Below, piece by piece: positions 46,807 to 56,859 of a stretch of DNA of 64,000 bases. Position 1 is the first letter of the stretch. The number at the start of each line of letters is the position of its first letter. The stretch is from the NCBI GenBank assembly GCA_000711775.1, contig ARYC01001315.1:1-64000 (forward strand), in the 5' to 3' direction. This DNA is from Oxytricha trifallax. Taxonomy: Eukaryota > Ciliophora > Spirotrichea > Sporadotrichida > Oxytrichidae. The notes beneath the pieces were generated by a model, which saw only the letters and a program-made list of their open reading frames with translations, made no database searches and was not told where the DNA came from. Both the position numbers and the translations under genes were made by a program.

Positions 46807-46950
46807 ATGATTCCAGTTTCTGGTCAGTAGTTTCAGATGAGTAGATTAACAAGATATTCAGTTTAGCCAAAGAGACTGGATGAAGGAAGCAAAGGTTTTG
46901 ATCAGAATATTTTACAGACTAAGGATCCTGTTGTATATTAATAAAATATA
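46807..46950 (+). CDS. N-terminal coding segment, unidentified
   Basis: ATG at 46807 opens MIPVSGQQFQMSRLTRYSVQ, then PKRLDEGSKGFDQNILQTKD and PVVY before dissolving into AT-rich DNA. TAG is read as Gln at three places. It has the look of a first macronuclear-destined segment. The same strand carries a C-terminal-looking island at 47885-48064, so both may belong to one small gene. No family recognised. Confidence 0.4.
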
Positions 46951-47346
46951 TAAAGAATAGGTAAATTCAGATAAAGCAATGAAATATTTTTTATTATAAC
47001 TGACACTTATTTCATTTCAATTGAAATAAAATTTAATTTTTATATTCTCTAAAGTATTTAAGGCATTTAATTGCACAAACTGTATTTTACAAGTTTATTT
47101 TCTTGCATAATTACTCTCTAAAAAGTACAGATTTGAGAGTAAAATGTAGAATTGTACATATTTTATGAATGCTCTTGCTATATAATGTACAGAGAAGTTA
47201 CATTTGCGGATTTTATTTAAGTGACTCCGCCCATTTATCTTATGTAATTACTGCTAAAAAACTAGCCTTTTGCTCGTCTATCCCATCTCAGCTTCTTAGC
47301 ATCTCATGTTCCTGTAGTCTTTATCTTAAGTACTCAGATTGCTAAA

Positions 47347-47610
47347 TTGCATGTGCTATGCTTATAAACTTCACACAATGAAGGCACCCTTATGTTTTTC
47401 TATTGACCATTATAATCTTGTAAAGAATGCCTGTTTGCTTAGCGCTATCTCAATAAATTGCAGCAGTGCTTTAGACGATCAATACTAGACAAATAGCCAT
47501 GCTCAATCTTTTAGGCTGATTTGTTAGGTTATTGCACAACCTAATTTGCAAAAGTATGCAGTCTCTATATGCGATGCGAGCTGAGGTTGCTCTTACCATT
47601 TCTTTTACTT
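47347..47610 (-). CDS. Unidentified coding segment on the opposite strand
   Basis: The minus strand is open about 88 codons under the ciliate code (NLSSHRIQRLHTFANQVVQ, GYLSSIDRLKHCCNLLRQR, IRVPSLCEVYKHSTCNLAI) to a TGA near 47347. Codon composition differs from the AT filler around it. It lies between two plus-strand islands, as inverted segments do in scrambled ciliate genes, but nothing proves that they belong together. Confidence 0.35.
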
Positions 47611-47884
47611 TTAATATATTAAAATGATTAATTTATTATATTTAAGTAAAACCTAATCACTGTCAAATCAATTTGGAACACTAATAAATTAAATATCAAT
47701 TAAATGAATATGAAATAAGAGGCTGTTATAAAATAAAATATTTTAAATTTTAATTGATTTATCTAAATTTACCTACTCTTTATATATTTTATTAATAATA
47801 CTTTCAATCAAGTAATTTATCATCGTAGTATGTTTCATACGCATCTTTAACTTCTACACATGGATTTATCTACTAGAAATATGA

Positions 47885-48064
47885 AAGCATCGAGTAACAA
47901 TAAATCTTAAATCGATGAATTTGTTTAATGATGCTAATCTTTTCGAATAGATATTCCTGAATGAAGTTAATCTCGATCTTAGTAATGTGCATTGCAAGAA
48001 AACTACTAATATTCTACTCTTTTCGATTAAAACATCAATGAAAAGCAGCTTTCAAGAATAATGA
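47885..48064 (+). CDS. C-terminal coding segment, unidentified
   Basis: Open plus-strand frame ending at TGA 48062-48064: HRVTINLKSMNLFNDANLFE, then QIFLNEVNLDLSNVHCKKTT and NILLFSIKTSMKSSFQEQ. It is preceded by TGA, so the start is not here unless an eliminated sequence lies just before it. It could be the end of the gene that begins at 46807. Confidence 0.4.
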
Positions 48065-48330
48065 TAAGAAAATAAACAACACAGGATGATATTGCATTAA
48101 TACAATTCACAAATTGTTAATATACTAGAGATACAGATAATAGCCAGAAAATGAAAAGGCATTTTCATTATAAAGATTGAAACTTAAAATTAAATCATTT
48201 TGTAAAAAGCAAAGCTCGTATTTTATTTTAATTAAAATATTATCAATATCATATTAAACATTGAAAATCTGGATTATCGTCTTTTATGAAAAATTTAATA
48301 GTGAAAAATTTAAGGTTTAAAAATACAATT

Positions 48331-48592
48331 AAAACCCCATGATTTTTTTAAGAATTAAGATAGGGATGTATTTATAAATAATCAAGAATTTATTTATTAT
48401 TGGCGTAATAGTTTAATGAATAGCCCAATTATTATATCTAATGGATCGAATAGTTTTCCATATAAATTAAACAAATCAGAGTGTGCATTTATTTTTACGC
48501 TAATTTTAATTGATTTTAACCAATAATAATTTTATCCTTGATTATTTATAAATACCCCCCTATCTTAATTCATAAAAAAATCATGGGGTTTT
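48331..48592. mobile_element. 262-bp miniature element with AAAACCCC ends
   Basis: Terminal inverted repeats of about 55 bp start AAAACCCCATGATTTTTTTA on each side, and the element is flanked by ATT (48328-48330 and 48593-48595). No coding capacity. The C4A4-type ends and ATT duplication are those of the TBE element in this window, so it may be a non-autonomous element moved by a TBE-like transposase. Confidence 0.8.
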
Positions 48593-48599
48593 ATTTAAG

Positions 48600-49690
48600 T
48601 TTACCAAAGAACCACATTATTTTTGGCTTCTTTGAAACAATCGATAAAATTATCTAATAATTCAATTTATTAATGAGACTGGAATTTAAGCTATTTTATG
48701 AATTTAGGATTAAATATAATGCTCATTAAACTTATATATAACAAGAAATTTTGCGAACCAATGATGATTTGACTATTAGTTGAATAATATTCATTAAAAC
48801 AGATATATTTATATAACTTTATAATTTGAAGCGAAAATATTTGAAAAATATTATCACATTATACCTAATTCTTTGATAAATGCAAGGAATAATTTGTCAC
48901 ATAGAACAGATAGAATATTTAATATGGAAAAAGAATATAATTGAAAATTATTTTGGCAAAATTTAGAGGGATAAGACATAATTATCAGGAAAATTTCAAA
49001 AATAAGAAATAAAAGTTAAATTTATATATTATTTAGCCATGTTAATAATTGAAAATAAACTTGTATAAAATTTTATTCCTTTAATTACTAATAATTTACT
49101 ATTAAAAAACCTAATAGAATATTTGATATTTTTTATGTGTTGACGAAATGTGGCGATTAAATAAAAATAAATTGATAAAATTCTAATTTGCATTTTAGCG
49201 ACTATAAATTATAATAAGATAATTGAAGATAATTGAAATTAAAATAACATCATCAATTTCTTGAGGAATAACGATTCTTATAACCATATACTATAAAAAT
49301 ATATATTATATTTATAAGTTGTTTTGATAAACTTTAAATTAAACAATTGATTGAATAATTATCAGAGATTTCCAACAAATTAAAAAACAATCTAATTAAG
49401 TTTTAAAATGCAAATATAAATATATATATATAGAGTAAGACACTATATAATCAAGCATGATCCACATAAATTGAATAAAACGCCAAATTCAATATTATGA
49501 GAAGATATGCAAGATATTATTTATCTTTTTCTAACAAATTAATTAATTTTTTAACTAATGAAAAGAATATGAAAGTTGATATATTAAAAATTATAATACA
49601 TTTAGATAAGATATACTTTATTTAAATTAATGAGAGATTTAAATATTATTTATAACACTAATCATTTAAATAGATGTCTTACTTAAAAGT
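48600..49690. other. AT-rich filler, no gene seen
   Basis: About 80% AT, no supported coding or repeat. Confidence 0.45.
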
Positions 49691-49839
49691 ACAGAGTATT
49701 GACTTATAAAAGGTACAATGCACTCATTTCTCAGGAGATCTTCATCAACCTCCTGACGTCAATATCCCACTTTGAAATTGCCAATCTTGCTTTTAATGAA
49801 ATCTTCATGTCATTTTATAGAAGTTGCCATTCAATTTTT

Positions 49840-50210
49840 AACAAGTATATAGCTTATAGTAATCATCTTACCTGGAAACATAGGATTGCAACATTACCAT
49901 TTAATTAAATACTTCGAATAAAAGTCAATGGAATGTGAGGAGAGCCTTGCTTCAACGATTCTCAGAATTAGGAGTACCTCACAGCCTAGATAGACATCTA
50001 ATGCTATATCATGCCCATCCTCGAGCTCTTTGTCAGATGCTGCCATTGTAACATTCGAAATATTCGCCAAATTTCTTGATTTTTTAATTCGGTATTTGAT
50101 AAACTTAGGTAGTTTAAATGAAGAAAGGGGCATTCGTACATCCAAGGTTTCTAAGGAGCACTCGAATCTCAGTTTAACATGAAAGAAGGTTTAATGTCTG
50201 ATTCAGACAT
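49840..50210 (-). CDS. Unidentified coding segment
   Basis: The minus strand reads LRFECSLETLDVRMPLSSFK, LPKFIKYRIKKSRNLANISN, VTMAASDKELEDGHDIALDV and YLGCEVLLILRIVEARLSSH to a TGA near 49842, mostly open even under the standard code. It has alternating hydrophobic and charged residues and looks like a real protein segment. No family recognised. A plus-strand frame over 49699-49908 overlaps its end and may be a shadow. Confidence 0.45.
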
Positions 50211-50384
50211 TTACTCAAGGAGTTGAGATAATGCGACAACAAGCTTTCTTCTGGTGCCTCATGCCTTTTGCTCAGTTACCTTTGCAAATTTCCAGATCTG
50301 AAAAGTCACTAGACAGGATTTATGATATATTTTACGAAAAATAGATGATTATAAGAATTTGATTTAAATGTAGTAGTTATTTGT

Positions 50385-50485
50385 AGTTTTCAAAATGTCA
50401 AAAGTTGAACTGCATTTTTATTCATGCGTTATCCTTCATAGATGTCGCCATTATTCCAATAATATGTGATTTTCCTGTAGCTTAT
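50385..50485 (-). CDS. MORN-like segment
   Basis: The minus strand reads TYYWNNGDIYEGQRMNKNA, matching a MORN repeat (YxWxNGDxYEGxxxx). It lies between two other minus-strand coding segments (49.84-50.21 and 50.69-50.93 kb), so the three may be parts of one MORN-containing gene split by AT-rich DNA. Confidence 0.45.
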
Positions 50486-50689
50486 TGAAGACTCAGTCTT
50501 GGTCTCACATCATTCTTACCAAGTACAACCACTAAAAAAATAATATATAGATATTTATATTTATAATTTACAATTTATGTGAGTGGCATGGCATCTTCTG
50601 ATCAGACATTTTTATTTAATCAAATATTCACAATCAAATCCTTATAATCATATATTTTTCGTAAAATATATCATAATTTTCAATATCAA

Positions 50690-50930
50690 ACTCATATCCT
50701 TTTAGTGTAGCTGATATTTCCTAATCTTAGCATGTCTTCCTCTAAGTTCATGAAAAAGCACCCTGGTGATTTCGTTTCACCGCAATCATAGTTTACTTGG
50801 TAAATATCTTTCTTTAATAACTTATTTGGATTCCTGATATGCATTATCATCATTAAAACTTTCAGATGTCTCTATAAATATCATATCCATCTATTTTGAC
50901 AACATAGGCATAAATTATAACTTACTCGTT
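50690..50930 (-). CDS. Unidentified coding segment
   Basis: The minus strand reads MLSKQMDMIFIETSESFNDD then NAYQESKQVIKERYLPSKL and, in the next frame, V-YDCGETKSPGCFFMNLEED and MLRLGNISYTKRI. It is clearly protein-like with one frame change near 50795, which could be a slip or a short eliminated sequence. Same strand as the MORN-like segment 200 bp downstream. Confidence 0.4.
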
Positions 50931-51179
50931 CCATGTAGAATGACAGCAAGTACTAATTCTTTTAAAATTGAATTAATTTATGGGGACAAAAAGTATGATA
51001 GATAACACCACACCTTTACTTGTTATACCCACAATAGTAATTCTTAAGAAACTGCAAAGAAGATACTTTCTATATTAAAATTACAGCAGAAGCCAAATGA
51101 AAATGATTATTACTATCCATTAAAAATCTCAAAGGTTTTTAAGTATTTAAAATCTTACCAGAGTCGTTGTCACTATGAT

Positions 51180-51388
51180 TAGGCTACGTGGAGTTGTCGT
51201 TGTTGGTCTATAATATTGAAGATCGTTTGGGGTTTAGTTTAAATGTACTGTATGTTCATGATCACAACTTCATCGACCAGTATACCAAGCACTTGGGCAC
51301 TTACAGTCAAACAATTACGATGCAACATAATAACTGGAATGAAATCTATGAACTGACACAAGTAGTAATAGTTAAAGAGGAGGAATGA
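51180..51388 (+). CDS. Unidentified C-terminal segment
   Basis: Open plus-strand frame ending in TGA at 51386-51388 (standard ORF): VELSLLVYNIEDRLGFSLN, VLYVHDHNFIDQYTKHLGTY, SQTITMQHNNWNEIYELTQV and VIVKEEE. Composition is protein-like and richer in GC than the flanks. No family recognised and no start seen. Confidence 0.4.
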
Positions 51389-51429
51389 ATAAGCACATTT
51401 GGTTCCATTAATATGCATGAATTTCAATA

Positions 51430-52385
51430 TGTTATTGGTACATTTCTTATAATAAATTATAAACTAATTAAATATTGTTGCTCGATGCCGAATATTAGTC
51501 ATAAGCTCTCAATAAAATTATATAAAAGAGTAAAATTATTTGGATAAAGGTGAATAATAAAAAACATGATTATTACCTAAATAACTGATAAAACTAGAAA
51601 TAAATTATTTTAATCTAGTTAAATAAATAAAATTGGGTTTTATAAGATTCGAACTCTATCTGATTTATAAAAGGTTATTCTTGAGTCTAGCTGAAAGTAG
51701 CATTAATACCACTGTTTTGGTACATATCTTCTGTTATAAATATCTCAATTCTATATTTCTGTTTATTAATACATTATAACATAAGCAATTAGTAGATTTC
51801 TTCAAAAATACAGATGAATTAATTTAGAAAATTGAGAGATTCCTTTTAGAAAAAGATGAAGAATTAAAATAACTTCTTTAACTTTCCAAGAATATTCCTC
51901 ACAGATGCATATAATTAAATATGATATAGAAAATGAAAATGAAAATAAAAATAAATTCAGAATTATTAATAAAGAAGTAGACAAACGTAGATTTTTTAAT
52001 TCTAAATAGTTTAACATTGTTGATTTAATTTAAATATTAATAATATTATACATTTTACTTACAAATTTCAAATATGATAGTAGTAAAACACTAATTATCT
52101 ACCTACTTTTATTATTAATCCTAAATCATCAATTTTTATTTCATTTTTATTGATGGGGTTTTATTGACATTAAGTCACTAAATATTTTTTATAGCAGTTC
52201 AAGAAATTTTATTCATATTTTAACAATCATTATTAAATTATATCGGAATTAAAAGGAACATGCCCTATTTTCCCACCCAATTCGTTAAAGATGAAAACTG
52301 ACTTAAATTAACTCTGCTACCCCCTATAAAAGTTATATCAGACATAACCTATGGTATTAATTTCACTTAAAGCAAATTAACTAAT
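51430..52385. other. AT-rich filler with element-like fragments
   Basis: No gene supported. GGGGTTTT at 52156-52163 resembles one end of the AAAACCCC miniature elements without a partner. On the minus strand near 51650 a degenerate pol III B-box-like GAGTTCGAATC occurs; no cloverleaf was found. Confidence 0.35.
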
Positions 52386-52504
52386 ATACCGTAATTTCCG
52401 AAGCTCACAGATCAACACAAGACTCAGCAAAAGAGAAAGATCATTCATTCTTAGAACATGGTGCTTGCTACTCAGCTTCAAAACATTCTAAGTTTTTCTA
52501 ACCA

Positions 52505-52657
52505 ATGAGTCAACAATACAACAAGCAACCACAGGACAGGGTGATTAACTTCCTAACAAGATGGAAACCCAAACACTCCAACTATTGCTCAAAACCACAA
52601 AAATATCTCAAAGGAAGCACACAAATTGGCACTCTAAATGAAAGAGACCTTTTCTGA
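52505..52657 (+). CDS. Small basic ORF of the repeat element
   Basis: ATG 52505 to TGA 52655-52657, 50 residues with no reassigned stop inside: MSQQYNKQPQDRVINFLTRW, then KPKHSNYCSKPQKYLKGSTQ and IGTLNERDLF. It is basic with one Cys. Another ATG at 52458 opens a different frame. No family recognised. It precedes the larger ORF of the same element. Confidence 0.45.
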   Translation: MSQQYNKQPQDRVINFLTRWKPKHSNYCSKPQKYLKGSTQIGTLNERDLF

Positions 52658-53027
52658 CTCATCCTAATGTGACTATTCAATAGACTTGGAAATTGAACTA
52701 TCTAATACCCCAGATCTATTTAATAACCCAAAAAAAAGAAGACACGTCACAGATAGGTATCATCCCGATCAGAAGATTTTCTGATCGACCCACCACATCA
52801 GAATCTGACCAATGACGTCACAATCCCTTAACCTATTTAATATGGCTAACATATTTAGTTGATAATTTAGCTTGATAAAACTATTTCTAAAGGTCCTTTA
52901 ACCTAAAATAATAGAAACAAATTTGAAAACATAACAAGGTAGATAGCTAGTGCATAAGTAGTGAAAAACACTCAATCCTAAGCAAACACCAGTAAGACCC
53001 AAAGAAAAACAACAGCTCAAGTAGTTT

Positions 53028-53575
53028 ATGGCACAAGATCCAGCACTTGAACAATTCCTTTCCTTCCAAGTGAACAAACCCGAATTCTCCATTAATTTGA
53101 ATTAAGAAGAATTGAACACCTACGAACTCAAGTTCTGCACCTACTCATTCCAACAACTCTAAAATTACTTAATCTTCCTCAAAGATCAGGAGGATAAGAA
53201 GAAATTGTTTTCAAAAAAGTAAAAGAGCCTCAACACGCTCCTCTTCATTAGAAGGCACGTAGAGAGCTTAGTCAAGGGAAAGGTAGGTAAATATCAAGAG
53301 ACCCACATTAAAAATATAATAGACGCGATAGAAGTCAATGAAAATTATAGCAATATTAGTTCGATCCAAACAAAGAAATTTACTAGGAACTTTACAAAGA
53401 CTTTATAAGGGTGCTCGGATACGTAAGACAGGCAATCAGACAAATTCAACAATTCGAAGGAGGTGATCTCGAATTCACAACTTACAAAACACCTAACACA
53501 TACAATGATTCATGCTGGTAGAATCATTTAACTCACTTAGACGACAGCAGTGAAGACGATTGGGAAGTTTATTGA
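53028..53575 (+). CDS. Larger ORF of the repeat element, unknown
   Basis: ATG 53028 reads MAQDPALEQFLSFQVNKPEF, SINLNQEELNTYELKFCTYS, FQQLQNYLIFLKDQEDKKKL and LNTLLFIRRHVESLVKGKV. After one slip near 53363 it continues FDPNKEIYQELYKDFIRVLG, YVRQAIRQIQQFEGGDLEFT and ends LDDSSEDDWEVY at TGA 53573-53575, about 180 residues. It is mainly helical in character with an acidic tail; no catalytic motif is visible, so a nucleic-acid or coat-like accessory protein is possible but unproven. Confidence 0.5.
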
Positions 53576-53719
53576 TTAAGCTTAATTTCATATAACTTAA
53601 CTTAATATAAAAGGGCTTGACCCTTACATGCTAACATGCATTATTGATTGGGGGTCCCCAGAGACCTCAATGTGATCATATTATTATTAGTATTATATTT
53701 TAACAATCAAATCAATCCA

Positions 53720-54490
53720 TATATATATATATACTTTACTTTTTTTAAAAATTTATACCAAATGATCAGTTTATCAATACTATTGTTTATTTGATTTAAA
53801 ATATTTATATAGTTACAATGATTACAGAAAGATTTCAATATTTTTATACTTTTTATAATTTGAGACCCTAAATTATCTCATTGAGAAAACTCGCTTAATT
53901 ATAGATATTATTATAAGATAATTTATTTTAAGAAATTTTCGAATACAAAAAATCTGTCTGTTAGATGAACATGCAAAAAATTTGAATTTTTGAGATTACT
54001 TAATGAACAAATAATAAGTTTATGATTTTTAAATAATATAGTAATTAATACTTAAAAATTAATCATTTAATTCATGTCCCTTTATTTTATCCTAGTATTT
54101 CTTCAAAATTTTTTATTCTTTTGACATTAGAATAACAACTTCTATTAAAAGAGATATTAAGCAAATTATTAGGAAATATTCAAATCATTATTTTAGTAAA
54201 CTATGATAATTTCGAGGAAAATTAATTCATTTCCCGAATCTTAATTGAAATTAGAATGTGAAAGCAAAATATTTACACATCAAAAATTAACAAGAAATAT
54301 ACGGAGCAATTTAATATTTTCAAAATTAGGTAATGGAATATTGAAAGAGATTAACAACAACAATTTATCAATAGTGTAAACTCTTAGATTTATAAATTAT
54401 TCATAATTATAACAGCAAATTAAGAAAAACTTATATTATAGTTCTAGTAATCCGCAATTAAGTTCATTTCAGAAGTTACATGAGCTAATT
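53720..54490. other. AT-rich filler, no gene seen
   Basis: AT-rich; starts with an (AT)n tract at 53721-53733. No supported coding. Confidence 0.45.
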
Positions 54491-54499
54491 TCCCCTGAT

Positions 54500-54900
54500 A
54501 ATCTTGAGCCCCAATTTTGTTCAGCCTAATGACTCATATCTATCAACTAGATTTGCAAGTCTTCTGAAAACAACTCCAACTTAGCTTCATTCCCCGTTTA
54601 CACCTAATCTGTTAAAGGAAAGGGCACGATTCCTAATGACATTGCAAATCAGTAGAGTTTGCCCACTATTTAGTTACTACTAACTTCTGTTCTTACCTTC
54701 ATTTAATTGGACAGTTTCCTCGCTTAGCTGCTAGATTTATATGTCCGGGAGTGTTACTTAGGCCATATTATGATCCTAGTGATTTATGCCAAAGCAATAT
54801 GTGCTGACTTAATGGTCACTAAAATAATTAGGTGGGTATAGGGGGTTTAGATGAGTACGATTCATATACATAATAATAATGAGGTTGAATAATTAAAGAA
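54500..54900 (+). CDS. Unidentified coding island
   Basis: Several plus-strand frames succeed each other: SSFQKLHELISPDNLEPQF near 54455-54515, PNDSYLSTRFASLLKTTPTQ near 54525, and SVLTFIQLDSFLAQLLDLYV, ECYLGHIMILVIYAKAICAD near 54690-54810. GC content is above the flanks. The last block is helical and faintly resembles a cyclin-fold protein, too weak to name. Two slips would be needed to join the frames. Confidence 0.35.
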
Positions 54901-55310
54901 TTAATATTTTTCATATTTAATTCCCAAATAAATAGGGTATAATTGTAAAAACTAACCATTTAAATCAAGCAAGCAACATATTAATTCATGTAATTAACAT
55001 TATATAAAATTCTACAAAGAACTTTTAATTCTTTTACTTTATTGTTTAAAAATATGCAATAATAAAGAGAAGAAAGAACACATTAATTTGATATTAATAA
55101 TTTATTATTTTAATAGATCAGTGATTAATTAAGACACAATAATCTTATTTTAACCTCTAACAAAATATAGACAACTTCCCCTGTTATGAATAAAGAACAT
55201 AAAAATATATTTATGTATATTTAATCTATTAATTTTCAATATCATTTATTTATCTTCATAATTTAGACATATTTATCATATCATTAATTTTTTAATAAGT
55301 AATTAATTGT

Positions 55311-56094
55311 TAAGGTAAAATTTTTTGAGAGTAAGTGAATTTTTTAATTAATCTAAATTAGCATTTTAATGACTATGATGGAAGTCTTAAATAAATGAAA
55401 GAAAACATAAATATGGAAATACGAGCGCACAATGAAATATAAAAATCTCAGATTGTTTATTATGGATAGGTCAATAACATTAGTACGATTTAGCAGAGGT
55501 CTGCTGAATCACAAATCCGCAGAGTTACGCAGAGGGTCTGCAGTACTTTTCCGTCGCACGCCTCATTTGCCTCAGATGCGATTCTTAATTCACAGAGGCC
55601 ATTAGGCTTATAATGCTATATTCTTAATTAATTCTAAATTATTATAATAAATTAAGGAATAAATTAATTTACGCAATTTACTAAATTAATAATTATCACT
55701 AATCAGAATTCTCTATAGAGAAATTTAACAAAGTTTAATATATTTAAGTTTTAATTAAAAATTAAAATCAAATTAATAAATATAATTAATATAATTAAGA
55801 ATTATTAAAAAATAGGGTTTTCTAAGCCTATGGGCCTAATGAATTAAGAATTGAAAGTCGCACAAATGAGGTGTGCAACGAATTATTATTCAATAAAATC
55901 CGCAGATATCTGCGGAAATGATTAATATCTTGGATATATTCATAATGTACATCTTAAAAATATTCTATATCATTGTTCTTTAAGATCTCTAAAATCTCCC
56001 ATATTTCATTTTATTTAAGACTTATATTTAACTTAATTAATCAACAATCTAGATTAATTAAAAAATTCACTTACTCTCAAAAAATTTTACCTTA
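55311..56094. mobile_element. Inverted-repeat element with nested inner foldback
   Basis: Terminal inverted repeats of about 47 bp: the left starts TAAGGTAAAATTTTTTGAGA at 55311, the right is its reverse complement ending at 56094. A second inverted-repeat pair lies inside: CGTCGCACGCCTCATTTG...TTCTTAATTCA (55550-55605) against its counterpart at 55835-55885, with a GC-rich core (CGCAGAGG repeats at 55494-55535). No coding. Termini resemble those of the 18.2-kb foldback element. Confidence 0.65.
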
Positions 56095-56099
56095 TTATT

Positions 56100-56363
56100 A
56101 AAACCCCGTTAGTCAATTAAGAATGAAGATTGGGGATTAAGAATAATGAAATTAAGAATTAATTATAATTGGCTGAAATTAAATATAATTAGGCTAAAAA
56201 CAAATTTACGCACCCTGATTGGTTTATTTTATAGAGACAATTAATCGAGCCAATGGCTTTAATAATTAGCCAAAACTTTGATAATTTACGCCAATTATAA
56301 TTAATTCTTAATTTTATTATTCTTAATTCCAAATCTTCATTCTTAATTGACCAACGGGGTTTT
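56100..56363. mobile_element. 264-bp miniature element with AAAACCCC ends
   Basis: Terminal inverted repeats of about 72 bp start AAAACCCCGTTAGTCAATTA (left) and AAAACCCCGTTGGTCAATTA (right). Flanks are ATT on the left and ACT on the right, so both fit ANT but are not identical. Size and termini parallel the element at 48331-48592. It begins only five bases after the end of the 55311-56094 element. Confidence 0.8.
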
Positions 56364-56859
56364 ACTAATTTCAGTGAAAGTTAGTGATTATTTAAATATC
56401 TTATAATTTATTTGATTTAGGAAGAGTAAAATTATTTCTCTAAAATTAAAAGAATGCTAAGCCAGTTTACACTTTACTGCTCATTGATTGCAAATACTGC
56501 AGTGTTAATCTCACTAACAGCCAGTCTAACACTTTTGTAATTAATGAATTTAAATATTATTGAAAAATTTATTATATCGATTGATTTGATACATCGCATC
56601 TGTGACTTACAACATACACAATCTTAATTTAATATAAACTTTCAGCGATTCAAATTTCAAGTCCCTTAGTGTTCTTTTAGTAAAATTTGTATCCAACTAT
56701 GTTTTCTAAATAATTCAAGGACGCTATAGGGTCACCGCTCTGCTATACGTCTTCAAAAATGTCACTTAGCCTCAGTATGAGTCTAGTTGAAATTCAAGAG
56801 AATTTCAAAAATTTACAACAGTAATTTACTCTTATTTCTCATCATCTTCATAATCATCT

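Larger units (their letters stand above)
52390..53715 (+). mobile_element. Repeat element with two ORFs and retroposon-like tail
   Basis: A 1.3-kb GC-richer unit with two ORFs, a middle block containing CACGTCACAGATAGGTATCAT and AATGACGTCACAATC (52743-52830), and a tail GGGCTTGACCCTTACATG...GGGGGTCCCCAGAGACCTCA (53612-53676) followed by (ATT)n. The middle block and tail recur in order at 21.6-22.76 kb. The tail plus short tandem run suggests insertion by target-primed reverse transcription, like a LINE-dependent retroposon. No TSD resolved. Confidence 0.55.

Noticed and set aside
51630..51710. tRNA-like sequence on the minus strand (GAGTTCGAATC)
   Set aside because: Weak T-arm pairing and no acceptor or D arm.
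54690..54860. Cyclin/retinoblastoma-fold resemblance (ECYLGHIMILVIYAKAICAD)
   Set aside because: Similarity is only general helical pattern; no diagnostic residues.
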